Below, in pieces: positions 1 to 8,040 of a stretch of 37,070 bases of DNA; the stretch's first letter is position 1; each line of letters begins with the position of its first letter. The notes beneath the pieces were generated by a model. It saw nothing but the letters and a program-made list of their open reading frames with translations, did not search any database and was not told the DNA's origin. Origin of the DNA: Desulfobacterales bacterium (GTDB lineage Bacteria; Desulfobacterota; Desulfobacteria; Desulfobacterales; Desulfosarcinaceae); contig JACRDD010000040.1 in NCBI GenBank assembly GCA_016218685.1, positions 1-37,070 of the forward strand, written 5' to 3'. The translations under genes were made by a program, and so were the position numbers.

Positions 1-234
1 CTTGCGGTTGATGGAACTGCCGCAATTGCCACGCTCCATTTTCAGGTAGTACTGAAAGCCGATCAAGGCTTTGCCATTAATGCTTTTCTCCTTTCGCGAT
101 TCGATAAAACCTTTGAATAGATTCAAATCGACCAGGTTGCTTTTAATGGTCTGCGGACTCAACTCATAGATCCGTTGCCGGTAACGGACAAAGTCGTCAA
201 TATGATCGAAGAAGCGATTGGAGCAGAGCGTCAT
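1..234 (-). CDS. Tyrosine recombinase/integrase, N-terminal fragment (third of the array)
   Basis: The minus strand reads from an ATG at 234-232 for 78 codons to the window edge without a stop. The start overlaps the stop of the preceding recombinase as ATGA. The translation begins MTLCSNRFFDHIDDFVRY and contains LSPQTIKSNLVDLNLFKGFI. This looks like the helical core-binding (SAM-like) N-terminal domain of phage-type integrases, in which a helix of the type 'S..T...Y...L..F..F' is usual. The catalytic domain would lie outside the window, so activity cannot be judged. Coupling to two upstream recombinases makes it the third member of the trio. Confidence 0.7.
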   Translation of the reverse strand, partial: MTLCSNRFFDHIDDFVRYRQRIYELSPQTIKSNLVDLNLFKGFIESRKEKSINGKALIGFQYYLKMERGNCGSSINRK

Positions 235-1136
235 AGGCACCCGCCTGCGATATGGATATGGTCAAGGGCCAATTGGCGCAACTTTTCAGACACATGCACA
301 TAAACCGACGTATCGGCCGTCGAGTCATGGCCCATCATGGCCTGGATGGCCGATAAGGGCACTTTCCGATGGTACATTTCGGTGGCAAACGAATGGCGCA
401 GCACGCGCGGGGTTACCTCACTTTTCAAGCCGGCACTGCGGGCCTGATCCTTGACCAGGCGCTGAACGCGGTTATTTGTGATGGCTGTATTCTTCGTATC
501 CGCCAAAAACAGCGGCGAGGATAACCGCTTGGGAGCGTTGGGATGCGCCAAATAAATCAGCAACTGGTCAAAGAGCCGATCTACGACAAACAGCGCCCGC
601 TGCTTTTTGTTCTTCCCATGGATGCGCAGCAAACCGGTGCGCTTGCCATGATCGATTTCAAAGTCTTTTACTTTCAAGCCGGTCAGTTCGCTGGTCCTTA
701 GCCCCAAGGCCCAAAACAGGCTGACCATCACATAATTGCGCAAGCCAGGGAATGTCTCCCGATCAAAAGAGGCCAGCAATCTAAAGGCCTCTTGCGCCGG
801 GATGCAATGGGTGCGCTCGCGGCTATGTCTGACCAAAAACGGCAACCCTTCGGCCGGGTTGGACCGATTGACGCCGGCCTTTTGCAGGAAAGCAAAAAAG
901 CTATTCAAGGCGTAGTGATGAAGTTCCAATCGGCTGAACCCGATGCCGGTGCTTTTTAACTGCAGCAGCCACTTGAGAAGTTGCTGGCCATTGGCCGTGA
1001 CCGGATCGATCTTAAGATCGCTTGCGGCAAAATCGCAGAAGGCCCGAACGCAGCCACAATAAGTTTCCACCGTTGACGCGGCAAATCCGTTGATCTTAGA
1101 AATCTGCATTTGGTACTTTTCTATCAATGCGAGCAT
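231..1136 (-). CDS. Tyrosine recombinase (second of the array)
   Basis: This 301-residue protein is a XerC/D-type site-specific recombinase, which would cut and rejoin DNA through a covalent phosphotyrosine. The N-terminal core-binding domain spans about 1-100 and the catalytic domain about 105-295. Visible active-site elements are Arg147 in LGLRTSEL, Arg247 in RVLRHSFAT, His270 in MMGHDS and the nucleophile Tyr279 in TSVYVHV. The first His of the usual HxxR box is Arg (R244). The start at 1136 is supported by an AAAGGAGG Shine-Dalgarno located inside the last codons of the upstream recombinase, a 13-base overlap. It ends by sharing ATGA with the third recombinase. It is full length for the family and looks intact. 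Confidence 0.85.
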   Translation of the reverse strand: MLALIEKYQMQISKINGFAASTVETYCGCVRAFCDFAASDLKIDPVTANGQQLLKWLLQLKSTGIGFSRLELHHYALNSFFAFLQKAGVNRSNPAEGLPFLVRHSRERTHCIPAQEAFRLLASFDRETFPGLRNYVMVSLFWALGLRTSELTGLKVKDFEIDHGKRTGLLRIHGKNKKQRALFVVDRLFDQLLIYLAHPNAPKRLSSPLFLADTKNTAITNNRVQRLVKDQARSAGLKSEVTPRVLRHSFATEMYHRKVPLSAIQAMMGHDSTADTSVYVHVSEKLRQLALDHIHIAGGCL

Positions 1137-2008
1137 GGCGCCTCCTTTCGCATATAAGGGTGCTGTTTCATATAAACGGCGTACTGGTCGGGATTTAGAT
1201 GGGTGTACTTGTTGGTATTGGAGCGCCAGGCGTGGCCCAGCACCTGTTGGGTGATTTCGATGTCCGAGGCCCGGTTCAAATGTGTGGCCGCACTGTGGCG
1301 GAACAATCGGGCATGCAGTTTCTTATGAATGCCCAGCTCATCGGCCGCCGACCTGAACAGATCCTGCAAGGTGCGCTGGGAGATGCGCCGCTTGCGTTTG
1401 GACAAAAGCAGCGGGCCGGCCTTCCGCCGACAAAGGCGCAAGTATTGGTCCATGATCTTGCACAACGTACCGGGAAGCACCAAGTTGCGCCGACGCCGGC
1501 CCTTTTCTTGGACCCAGAGCAATCCGCACTGGACATCGACATCACAAATGTCCAGCGCACACAGCGTTCCGGTGCGCAGGCCCAAAGTGCCCAGCAGCAA
1601 AATAATGGTAAGATCACGCAGCCCTGCCAGGTCCTTTGCCTTCTTGCAGAAATGCTGGACCATGCGCTGGTATTCATCCTGGGTCAGAAAATGCGGAACG
1701 CTTTTCTCGATCTTGGGATAGACCATCTGCAAGGCGATGTTTTCGGCGACATAACCGTTAAGGGTCAGGAAATGGTAAAACTGGCGCAGAGACCAGATCC
1801 GCGATTTGCGTACGTGCACCGACGGCGCCTGAAAGTCGCCGGCAAACTCTATGAGATGCAAATAGCCGACATGTTTGAAAGATTTAATTTGCCGTTGCTT
1901 TAAAAAGGCGCTAAATTCGTTCAATCGCGATTCAAGCGCCTGGATGGACCGGTCGGAAAAGTTGGCCAGTTGGCAATACTCGATAAACTGCGGGATATGA
2001 TGAAGCAT
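1124..2008 (-). CDS. Tyrosine recombinase (first of the array)
   Basis: This 294-residue phage-integrase-family protein is the promoter-proximal gene of the array. Catalytic positions are Arg145 (LGLRTGTL, with Thr where Glu is usual), Arg237 (RLFRHSAATHL), His259 (VLGHAW) and the nucleophile Tyr268 (TNKYTH). As in its neighbour, the first His of HxxR is replaced by Arg (R234). The N-terminal 100 residues form the core-binding domain. A possible Shine-Dalgarno, AAGGGG, lies about nine bases before the ATG. The shared His-to-Arg change in both complete members suggests a common recombinase subfamily rather than host XerC/XerD, which normally keep this His. The target site is unknown. Confidence 0.85.
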   Translation of the reverse strand: MLHHIPQFIEYCQLANFSDRSIQALESRLNEFSAFLKQRQIKSFKHVGYLHLIEFAGDFQAPSVHVRKSRIWSLRQFYHFLTLNGYVAENIALQMVYPKIEKSVPHFLTQDEYQRMVQHFCKKAKDLAGLRDLTIILLLGTLGLRTGTLCALDICDVDVQCGLLWVQEKGRRRRNLVLPGTLCKIMDQYLRLCRRKAGPLLLSKRKRRISQRTLQDLFRSAADELGIHKKLHARLFRHSAATHLNRASDIEITQQVLGHAWRSNTNKYTHLNPDQYAVYMKQHPYMRKEAPCSH

Positions 2009-2118
2009 GGCGCCAGCCCCTTATGGGTTCCCATTTGATCATGCTTCATCGCAAATGCCTAATTTTTAGCTCAAATTTTTCTAACTGCGGGGTTTGAGGG
2101 CTAGACAGGGGTAAGTCC

Positions 2119-2490
2119 ATGGAATACAAGGTGGCGTTCATTGATGGCTACTTTGATGTTAAGTTGATCGGTAAGTCTAGCGTAGAAGACGCCGCCGCAT
2201 ATCTTGACTATCTAATAGCACATAAGCAATGGAGGCCAGGATCATTGGTGCTTTCAGATGAAACAGGTATAGAAACCGGACACCTCACCATAAATGATCT
2301 CGAGCGAATCGCCAAAGTATGTGGAGAAAGGCGCACAGCAATAGGCGCTGCACGATTTGCAGCGATTGTGCCACGAGATTTACTTTTTGGAATGAATCGG
2401 ATGTTTCAGGTATATGTCGAACCATTTTGGGATGCGACAATTTGTGCTTTTAGATCACGAGATGAGGCACTTGCATGGTTGTTTGTCTAA
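2119..2490 (+). CDS. Small SpoIIAA/STAS-like protein of unknown function
   Basis: This 123-residue soluble protein has no signal peptide or membrane segment. The pattern of a short beta hairpin (YKVAFIDGYFDVKLIGK), a helix after SSVEDAAAYLDYLIAH, then WRPGSLVLSDETGIETGHLT resembles the SpoIIAA-like/STAS-fold proteins that are common as single genes in deltaproteobacteria. That assignment is from remembered family patterns only. AGGGGTAAG lies just before the ATG and is an acceptable ribosome site. Its base composition is visibly more AT-rich than the genes to the right. It sits between the recombinase array, which is divergent, and the KAP NTPase gene, so it is probably cargo of the accessory block. 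It has no obvious catalytic motif. Confidence 0.6.
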   Translation: MEYKVAFIDGYFDVKLIGKSSVEDAAAYLDYLIAHKQWRPGSLVLSDETGIETGHLTINDLERIAKVCGERRTAIGAARFAAIVPRDLLFGMNRMFQVYVEPFWDATICAFRSRDEALAWLFV

Positions 2491-2535
2491 CCTCGCCACT
2501 CACAGGGACTCGCAGGGGCGGGCCGTCATGGCTTT

Positions 2536-2583
2536 AGCGGGGTTTGGCGTTGAACTCTCTTTTCGAAATCCGTAAACCCCGCT
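2536..2583. repeat. 10-bp perfect inverted repeat between accessory genes
   Basis: AGCGGGGTTT at 2536-2545 is repeated exactly in inverted orientation at 2574-2583, separated by 28 bases. No T-run follows, so an intrinsic terminator is not well supported. A related GCGGGGTTT also occurs once at 2088-2096, upstream of the small gene. It could be a recombination or protein-binding site of the accessory block. The function is unknown. Confidence 0.4.
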
Positions 2584-2702
2584 CACCGGTGGTGGCGGGC
2601 GTTGCGGCTTAAGGCGCAAGGCAAGACGACATTTCCGCCATCGGAAATACCAAACCATAGATGACCTGATCCATCCTGATCTGACAAAAATCGTAGGGTG
2701 GC

Positions 2703-4538
2703 ATGATGATCGATTATTCGGATTTCAAAGTGCTGGTGGATCTTCCGGCTGAATATCCGGGTCTCGGATTCCAAGAGACCGCAAAAGGACTGAGCGACCT
2801 GATATTGCAGTCAGAACCCAGGTTTTCAATCGCCATTTTCGGGCCTTGGGGCTCGGGCAAGACCACCTTGATGAACACAATCAGGCGGCAATTGGACGAT
2901 CACGACCAGGTCATTAAGGTTGAATTCAGCGCATGGCGCTACGAACGGGAAGAACACCTGATCGTGCCGCTCCTGGATACGATTCGCGCGGCCCTGGTGG
3001 ATTGGGCGCATCGAATGAGACCCGAGGATTCGAAGGATGACGCGACCACCGCGGCCAAGTGCTTCAAAGCAGGCATCCTGGCCGCCGAAACGATAGGCAA
3101 GGTGATTGCTTCGGTCCTTGCGGGGCTCAGTTTCAAGCTGGGGGTGCCCGGCGCCCTGGATCTTTCGTACGACGCCAACAAGGCGCTCGAGGCTGCACGG
3201 CGCCATGGGGGTGATCCAAACAAGATCCCGGAGAACAAGGGCTTCTGGGATAGAATCTTTTCTACAGAGCAAAAGCATGACCGCTTCTCGCGACGATTGT
3301 TTGATCCAAACCTGCCGCAATCCTTTTATCACGCCTGCTTCAGTGCACTCGAGGAAACGTTCAAGCGCTTCGCAGAAGATACCAATAATGCCAGGATCGT
3401 CATCTTTGTGGATGATCTCGACCGATGTCTGCCCGCAGGCACCCTCGATGTATTGGAATCCATGAAACTCTTTTTCGATCTCAAGGGGTTTGTCTTTGTG
3501 GTCGGCCTCGACCGTGAGGTCGTTGAGAAGAGCATCGATTCCCGATACCTATTAGAAAACGGAAGCGCCGAACCGGTGGAAGCGAAACACAGCCATAATC
3601 CGCCCCGACTGATCAAAGGCGCCGACTACCTGAAGAAGATTTTCCAGGTTCCATTCAGCCTGGCACCGGTCTCTTACACGATGCTCGATGACCTGTTCGG
3701 TGCGATCCAGAAAGGTGCTGGGCTTTCCGACGCCCAGGAGCGCGATATGCGAGAAACGGTTCGCCCTCACCTGACCCATCTTTTTTCAGGGATGCGCCTG
3801 AATCCTCGGGAAGTAAAGCGCTACATCAATGCGTATACCATTCAAATGAAGGTAAAGCCGAACCTGGACCAGCCGCATATCGTTCTCGCGCTCAACACCC
3901 TCGCGTTTCGCCAAGACTGCCGAAACCTTTACGATGCCATACTGACGTTCAGGGTCGAGCTTACCTCCGCCCTGCAAACCTTTCTGACAGATGATAACAC
4001 CGCCCTGGAAGACTTCGACCTGAAAGCCGCGGATGTGCCCGATGACATCAGGGAGTACCTGGGTAAAAACGGAGTTGCCCATGCGCTCTTGGCATCGGCT
4101 GAAATCGATGCCTATCTCGACGCGGGCGAAGCGGCACGATCCAGTGCCGGCGGCTATTTCCTGGAACTTCTCAGCGTCTATAGAGATTTTCGTTCCGCGG
4201 CACTGCATGCGTTTAAGGCCGATGACCCGAAATCGTTCGACGGGAGCTGGAGTAATCTGCACAGCATTTTTTACAAATTGAAAGAACTCATTTCTCAATT
4301 CAAAAGGCGTGACGAGCCTTCGAGCATCGTGACGGAATTGGAAAAATGGCTGGATGCGTCGCACCCGGGTAACAAATGGAAGCCTTGGCTCGATCTGATG
4401 AACAGGCGCCAGGAGGTCAAACCCGAAGAAATTGAACAGGCCAAAGGGCAAGGCCTCGAAGAGGCCAAACAGCATTTGAAGCGCTTGCGCATGGAACTCA
4501 GAAAGCTTCGCTGGCATTCACAGCTCGAAGCCGCTTGA
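2703..4538 (+). CDS. KAP-family P-loop NTPase
   Basis: This 611-residue protein is a STAND/AAA-like P-loop ATPase of the KAP family. The Walker A motif is GPWGSGKT at residues 47-54 and the Walker B is IVIFVDDLDRC with Asp237, Asp238 and Asp240. A further VFVVGLDREVV strand follows, typical of KAP proteins. Between the two motifs is a long insertion (about 85-225) with a weakly hydrophobic stretch (about 121-150), where other KAP proteins carry membrane helices; here it is too mild to call. The C-terminus (about 575-611) is a charged, probably coiled helix. The start is one of two adjacent ATGs at 2703 or 2706. KAP ATPases are often found in phage-defence and mobile islands, and the neighbouring recombinase array fits that. 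The function is inferred only. Confidence 0.8.
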   Translation: MMIDYSDFKVLVDLPAEYPGLGFQETAKGLSDLILQSEPRFSIAIFGPWGSGKTTLMNTIRRQLDDHDQVIKVEFSAWRYEREEHLIVPLLDTIRAALVDWAHRMRPEDSKDDATTAAKCFKAGILAAETIGKVIASVLAGLSFKLGVPGALDLSYDANKALEAARRHGGDPNKIPENKGFWDRIFSTEQKHDRFSRRLFDPNLPQSFYHACFSALEETFKRFAEDTNNARIVIFVDDLDRCLPAGTLDVLESMKLFFDLKGFVFVVGLDREVVEKSIDSRYLLENGSAEPVEAKHSHNPPRLIKGADYLKKIFQVPFSLAPVSYTMLDDLFGAIQKGAGLSDAQERDMRETVRPHLTHLFSGMRLNPREVKRYINAYTIQMKVKPNLDQPHIVLALNTLAFRQDCRNLYDAILTFRVELTSALQTFLTDDNTALEDFDLKAADVPDDIREYLGKNGVAHALLASAEIDAYLDAGEAARSSAGGYFLELLSVYRDFRSAALHAFKADDPKSFDGSWSNLHSIFYKLKELISQFKRRDEPSSIVTELEKWLDASHPGNKWKPWLDLMNRRQEVKPEEIEQAKGQGLEEAKQHLKRLRMELRKLRWHSQLEAA

Positions 4539-4554
4539 GCGAAAGCGGGTGAAA

Positions 4555-5214
4555 ATGAAAATTTTGGAAAATCTCTGGCAGGTGGCCGGTCCCGAACTGA
4601 CCGCGCCCGAGGATGCGGCCGCCTATTTGCTGCGCCTGGGGCCGGCCGCGGCCCTGATCGACGCCGGTAGCGGAGAGGCCGTCCCGGACCTGCTCGCCAA
4701 TATCGCCCGGGTGCTGCCGCCCGAGGTGCCGGTGACCCACCTGCTGCTCACCCACTGCCATTTCGACCACACCGGCGGCGCCGAAGCCGTGGCAGGCCAC
4801 CTGGGCTGCCGCATCGTGGCCCACGCGCTGGATGCCGTTTTTCTGGAAGCCGGCGACCACGCCGCCACCGCGGCCTCCTGGTACGGCCGGCGCATGGTGC
4901 CGCTGCGCATCGATCACAAAATCCAAGGCGCGCAACAAACCATTGCCGTGGGCAACGGCGAAATCCATGCCTATCACTGCCCCGGCCACTCCCCCGGCTC
5001 CATGGTCTTCAGCGCCGACCTCGATGGCCACAAGATCCTCTTCGGCCAGGACATCCACGGCCCCCTGCATGCCAGCCTGCGCTCTGACCGCGGCGATTAC
5101 CTCCGATCGCTCCGGTTCATCCTGGCGTTGAACGCCGACATCCTGTGCGAAGGGCACTACGGCATCTTCCGCGGCCAGGACGAAGTGCGAACGTTCATCG
5201 CATCGTTCCTCTGA
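4555..5214 (+). CDS. Metallo-beta-lactamase-fold hydrolase
   Basis: This 219-residue cytoplasmic protein has the complete metal-binding set of the MBL fold: THCHFDH (His67, His69, Asp71, His72), His145 in CPGHSPGS, Asp166 in FGQDIHG and His201 in EGHYG. It is probably a dinuclear zinc or iron hydrolase of the glyoxalase II/thioesterase-like branch, acting on an unknown substrate. I prefer the ATG at 4555; a GTG two codons earlier (4549) is also open and overlaps the likely ribosome site. GC content rises sharply from here on compared with the KAP gene, which ends 16 bases upstream, so this is probably where the core chromosome resumes. Confidence 0.8.
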   Translation: MKILENLWQVAGPELTAPEDAAAYLLRLGPAAALIDAGSGEAVPDLLANIARVLPPEVPVTHLLLTHCHFDHTGGAEAVAGHLGCRIVAHALDAVFLEAGDHAATAASWYGRRMVPLRIDHKIQGAQQTIAVGNGEIHAYHCPGHSPGSMVFSADLDGHKILFGQDIHGPLHASLRSDRGDYLRSLRFILALNADILCEGHYGIFRGQDEVRTFIASFL

Positions 5215-5557
5215 ATCATGACGGGTTGAAAACGCCGACCCCGCATTAAACCTTAAGCCCCCTCTAATCTTTTATGAAAATCGGCCGATTATTATGGGGA
5301 AGGCTGAAAACAGCGCCTTTGATCGATAATATCGAGGAGTTAGGGTTCGAAAGAATCGTTATGACGAATGACGCTGGAAAATTGGCCGTACCCGTACCGC
5401 AGCCCATGCCCGGAGGCGGCAAAGCATGCCGATGGAAGAAGATTGCAGGCATCGCGCTCGGTCTGGTCAGCGCCGCCGGCATCCTCAGGATGACGGCAAA
5501 GCCAGGGATTGAGCCACCGGCGCCAAGAAGGATGCCGTAAAGCAAGAAAGGACAAAA
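5215..5557 (+). other. Intergenic stretch with one doubtful small open frame
   Basis: This 343-base gap precedes the hemerythrin gene. It contains an 88-codon open frame at 5274-5540 on the plus strand that has no recognisable ribosome site. It encodes one short hydrophobic stretch (IAGIALGLVSAAGIL) within an otherwise unremarkable sequence. I do not recognise it and would not call it a gene without homologues. No RNA, repeat or convincing promoter was seen. Confidence 0.35.
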
Positions 5558-5965
5558 ATGGCTTTGATTATCTGGAACGACACGTTGAGCGTCAAGGTGG
5601 CCGAACTCGACGGCCAGCATCGCAAGCTCATCGCCATGATCAACGATTTGACAGACGCAATCCCAAAAGGTAAGGGCAAGGCGGTCATGGGGCAGACCGT
5701 GCAGGGCCTCATTGACTACGCGAAAATCCACTTTCGAACCGAAGAGAAGTATTTCGCGCAGTTGGGATACCCGCAGGCGGCCCGCCACATCCAGGAGCAC
5801 GAGGCGTTCACGCAAAAGGTTACCGGTTTTGAAGCCGGTAGCGCCCAAGGCCAAATGGGACCGTCGATCCAACTCCTGCAATTCCTCGGCGACTGGCTGA
5901 TCCAGCACATCTTGAAGACCGATAAGGAATACGTCGATTTTTTTTCTGCAAAAGGGTTGAAGTAG
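5558..5965 (+). CDS. Bacteriohemerythrin
   Basis: This 135-residue single-domain protein has all seven ligands of the hemerythrin diiron site: His21 (DGQHRKL), His58 and Glu62 (HFRTEE), His77 and His81 (HIQEHEAF), and His117 and Asp122 (HILKTDKEY). It should bind O2, or possibly NO, reversibly in a four-helix bundle. In anaerobes, proteins of this type serve in oxygen sensing, scavenging or delivery. The start is clear, with AGAAAGGA nine bases before the ATG. No sensory or signalling domain is attached, so it is the stand-alone form. The DUF3786 gene starts four bases after its stop, so the two are probably cotranscribed. Confidence 0.9.
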   Translation: MALIIWNDTLSVKVAELDGQHRKLIAMINDLTDAIPKGKGKAVMGQTVQGLIDYAKIHFRTEEKYFAQLGYPQAARHIQEHEAFTQKVTGFEAGSAQGQMGPSIQLLQFLGDWLIQHILKTDKEYVDFFSAKGLK

Positions 5966-5969
5966 CAAG

Positions 5970-6620
5970 ATGACCATGCCCGCAAAACCCGACCCGCGCG
6001 GCGGTTACCAGGCCATCCACGACAACCTCATGCAGCGTCTGGCCGGGGCCCCGCTGGCCGCCCATGCCGAACGGCTGGGCCTGGCGCGACTCGACGGCGG
6101 AGCGGTGGAAGTACGCTTCCTGGGGCAGCCCTATCGCGTGGGCCAAGGCTGGGTCCAGGATGCCCAAGGCGCGGCGGCGCCCCTCATCGTTGCTTCGCTC
6201 ATCGCCGGCTACCTGCTGACCGGGGGTGGCGGCGAAACCATCGGCCGCTTCGTGCCGCTCAAGACGCTGGCCGGCACCGGCAGCGGCCACGCCAGTTTCC
6301 AGCAAAACGCCCTGGCCGCGCCGCTGATCCGGCGCTTCAAGGGCCGCACCGAGGCGTTGCGCGCCGCGGCCGGCCAGTTGGGCGGTCGGCCCGGGGGCGA
6401 GGCCGGTTCCGGTGGCATCAGCCTGATCTTCGACGTACTGTCCAAAGTGCCCCTGCAACTGGTCTTCTACGACAGCGACGCGGAGTTTCCGGCCGAAGTC
6501 AACTTCCTGCTGGATCTGTCGGCCACCCGTTTTCTGGAATACGAATACCTGGCCGTGATGCTGACGGCTTTCGTCAAAACCTTGCTGGCGGCCGACCGCT
6601 CGTCCATCCCCCATCAATAA
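5970..6620 (+). CDS. DUF3786 domain protein
   Basis: This 216-residue protein matches the DUF3786 pattern known mostly from anaerobic Desulfobacterota, Clostridia and archaea. The conserved features are the C-terminal LVFYDSDAEFPAEVNFLLD segment followed by ATRFLEYEYLAVM, and the central 'G' rich segment before an FxxLKTLAG-like motif (GRFVPLKTLAG). The molecular function of the family is not established; its genes frequently lie near corrinoid or redox genes. Here it directly follows the hemerythrin gene. Its 3' end overlaps the convergent ElyC-like gene by seven bases. No signal peptide was seen. Confidence 0.75.
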   Translation: MTMPAKPDPRGGYQAIHDNLMQRLAGAPLAAHAERLGLARLDGGAVEVRFLGQPYRVGQGWVQDAQGAAAPLIVASLIAGYLLTGGGGETIGRFVPLKTLAGTGSGHASFQQNALAAPLIRRFKGRTEALRAAAGQLGGRPGGEAGSGGISLIFDVLSKVPLQLVFYDSDAEFPAEVNFLLDLSATRFLEYEYLAVMLTAFVKTLLAADRSSIPHQ

Positions 6621-7369
6621 ACCATGCGGTAGTAAATCAGCCCCAACCCTTCGTGCAGGGCCGCGACGCTGGCGGCCATGGCATCGGCATCGGGCAGAAA
6701 ATGCTGCCAGCGCTTAGGCTGGCCGGGCCAGGTGGTCAGGGCGCAGGGGAAAGGGGTCACGGCCAGCCCCACGGCCTGGAAGCAGAACAGGGCGCGCTTG
6801 AGATGGAAGCCCGAGGTGACCAGCAGCGGGCGCCGGAAGCCGGAGCGGTCGCAGATCTGTTTGCTGAAGAGGGCATTTTCATAGGTGTCGCGACTCTGAT
6901 CTTCCATGATGATCCGGTCGGCCGGGATGCCCAGATCGATCAGGAAGCGCCGGGTCACCGTGGCGATGGCGGCACTGGTGCTGAATACTTTACCCCCCGA
7001 CACGATGATGGGAATCCCCAGGCGGCGCTGCAAACGCGCGGCCGTGACCATGCGCTCCATGGTGCCGGGCCCGGGGGTGCCCCGGCCGGAAAGATCGGGC
7101 ACCTGGTCGTAGGCCGCGCCGCCCAGCATGATGATCACATCGGCCCGGGGCGCTTCGGGTATGGTCAGACCGGCCTCCAGGCGGCCCATCATCCACTGGG
7201 CGGTCGCCCCCATCGAAGAGCACCAGAGCAGCAGCGCTGCTGCTAAAAATGTCCACCCGCCGCCGCGCTCTGTGCGCCGCCAGGTCCAAATGGCCGCCGC
7301 GACCAGCAGGAGGACGAACAGCCCCGGCGGCAGCAAGAAAGGCGTCACGATCTTCTTAAAGAGAAACAT
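6614..7369 (-). CDS. ElyC/SanA/YdcF-family (DUF218) membrane protein
   Basis: This 251-residue protein has two N-terminal membrane helices (about residues 3-28 and 38-55) followed by a DUF218 domain. The domain is recognisable by ADVIIMLGG, PIIVSGGKVF, an EDQSRDTYENA block and PLLVTSGFHLKRAL. The Escherichia coli relative ElyC affects undecaprenyl-phosphate-linked envelope synthesis; the active chemistry of the family is not settled. I chose the ATG at 7369 because MFLFKKIVTPFLLPPG is the usual family start. A TTG at 7393 would add eight residues. The gene is convergent with the DUF3786 gene and overlaps its end. Confidence 0.8.
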   Translation of the reverse strand: MFLFKKIVTPFLLPPGLFVLLLVAAAIWTWRRTERGGGWTFLAAALLLWCSSMGATAQWMMGRLEAGLTIPEAPRADVIIMLGGAAYDQVPDLSGRGTPGPGTMERMVTAARLQRRLGIPIIVSGGKVFSTSAAIATVTRRFLIDLGIPADRIIMEDQSRDTYENALFSKQICDRSGFRRPLLVTSGFHLKRALFCFQAVGLAVTPFPCALTTWPGQPKRWQHFLPDADAMAASVAALHEGLGLIYYRMVY

Positions 7370-7604
7370 CCGCGCGAATCCCCTGGTAAGCAAGAGCAGC
7401 GTTTGCCGTCATCTTTTCACAACGGCTGCCCAGGCAGTGCAGTTCGATTTTCGCCCGATCCCATAGGCCGATCCGCCCCAGGAAAGCAACTGTTTTTGGT
7501 TGACTCCTGTTTCAATATTGATAAGGTGCGGTCAACAATTTTGTCTGGGATTTGCTCATTATACCCGAGCCTCCCCTCCCCCCCGTAAGAAGGAAGGAAA
7601 TGGA

Positions 7605-8015
7605 ATGAGACAACATCGTGGCATGAAAAAGGCAGTGGCTTGTTTGGTAATCGTGGCATTCAGTTTTCTGAGCCTGGTGGTGGCGCCGGTCCAGGCCGCC
7701 ATGGTGGGTACGGCCGATATTCTCAAGGCCCAGAGCGACGATCTGGCCCGCCAGAAAGTCAAACTCTTCATGGAGCGCCAGGATGTGGTGCAGCAGATCC
7801 AGGCCTGGGGCGTGAACCCCGATGAGGCCCAGGCGCGGGTCGATACCATGACCGACGAAGAGATCTCCCTGCTGGCCTCCAAGATCGATCAGCTCCCGGC
7901 GGGCGGCGATGCCTTGGGCTTCATCCTGGCCGCGGCCGTCATTATCTTTGTGGTCTTGGTCATCACCGACATCATGGGAGTCACCGACGTTTTCACGTTT
8001 ATCAATAAGCGCTAA
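7605..8015 (+). CDS. PA2779-family small membrane protein
   Basis: This 136-residue protein starts with a signal peptide (about residues 1-32, ending PVQAA). It continues with a soluble helical part (DILKAQSDDLARQKVKLF and the segment QAWGVNPDEAQARVDTMTD), and ends with a membrane helix at about 104-124. This layout matches the PA2779 family of unknown function, which is almost always adjacent to a PA2778-family cysteine peptidase, as it is here. AAGGAAGG just before the ATG fixes the start. A TTGACT at 7500-7505 could be part of a promoter, but no good -10 follows. A role as partner or substrate of the peptidase is inferred from the conserved pairing. Confidence 0.75.
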   Translation: MRQHRGMKKAVACLVIVAFSFLSLVVAPVQAAMVGTADILKAQSDDLARQKVKLFMERQDVVQQIQAWGVNPDEAQARVDTMTDEEISLLASKIDQLPAGGDALGFILAAAVIIFVVLVITDIMGVTDVFTFINKR

Positions 8016-8040
8016 CGCCGATCTTTTCCGCCGAACCCGC

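Larger units (their letters stand above)
1..2008 (-). mobile_element. Tandem tyrosine recombinase array (recombinase-in-trio-like element, left part cut off)
   Basis: Three consecutive tyrosine recombinase genes lie head to tail on the minus strand: 2008-1124, 1136-231, and a third starting at 234 and leaving the window. The first pair overlaps by 13 bases and the second by four (ATGA), so the set is translationally coupled. Three different overlapping recombinases in fixed order is the hallmark of recombinase-in-trio (RIT) elements. The two complete proteins, about 300 residues each, are only moderately similar to each other, so this is not a recent duplication. The terminal inverted repeats known from RIT elements could not be located, because the left end is outside the window and nothing clear was seen at 2009-2118. 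Confidence 0.6.

Noticed and set aside
2485..2555. Integron attC-like site: GTCTAAC overlapping a stop codon and GTTGAAC 70 bases later
   Set aside because: The two ends are complementary at only five of seven positions, the inner arms do not pair convincingly, no matching site precedes the small gene, and no IntI-type integrase is present.
5274..5540. 88-codon open frame before the hemerythrin gene
   Set aside because: No ribosome site, no recognisable domain and an unremarkable composition; kept only as a remark in the intergenic entry.
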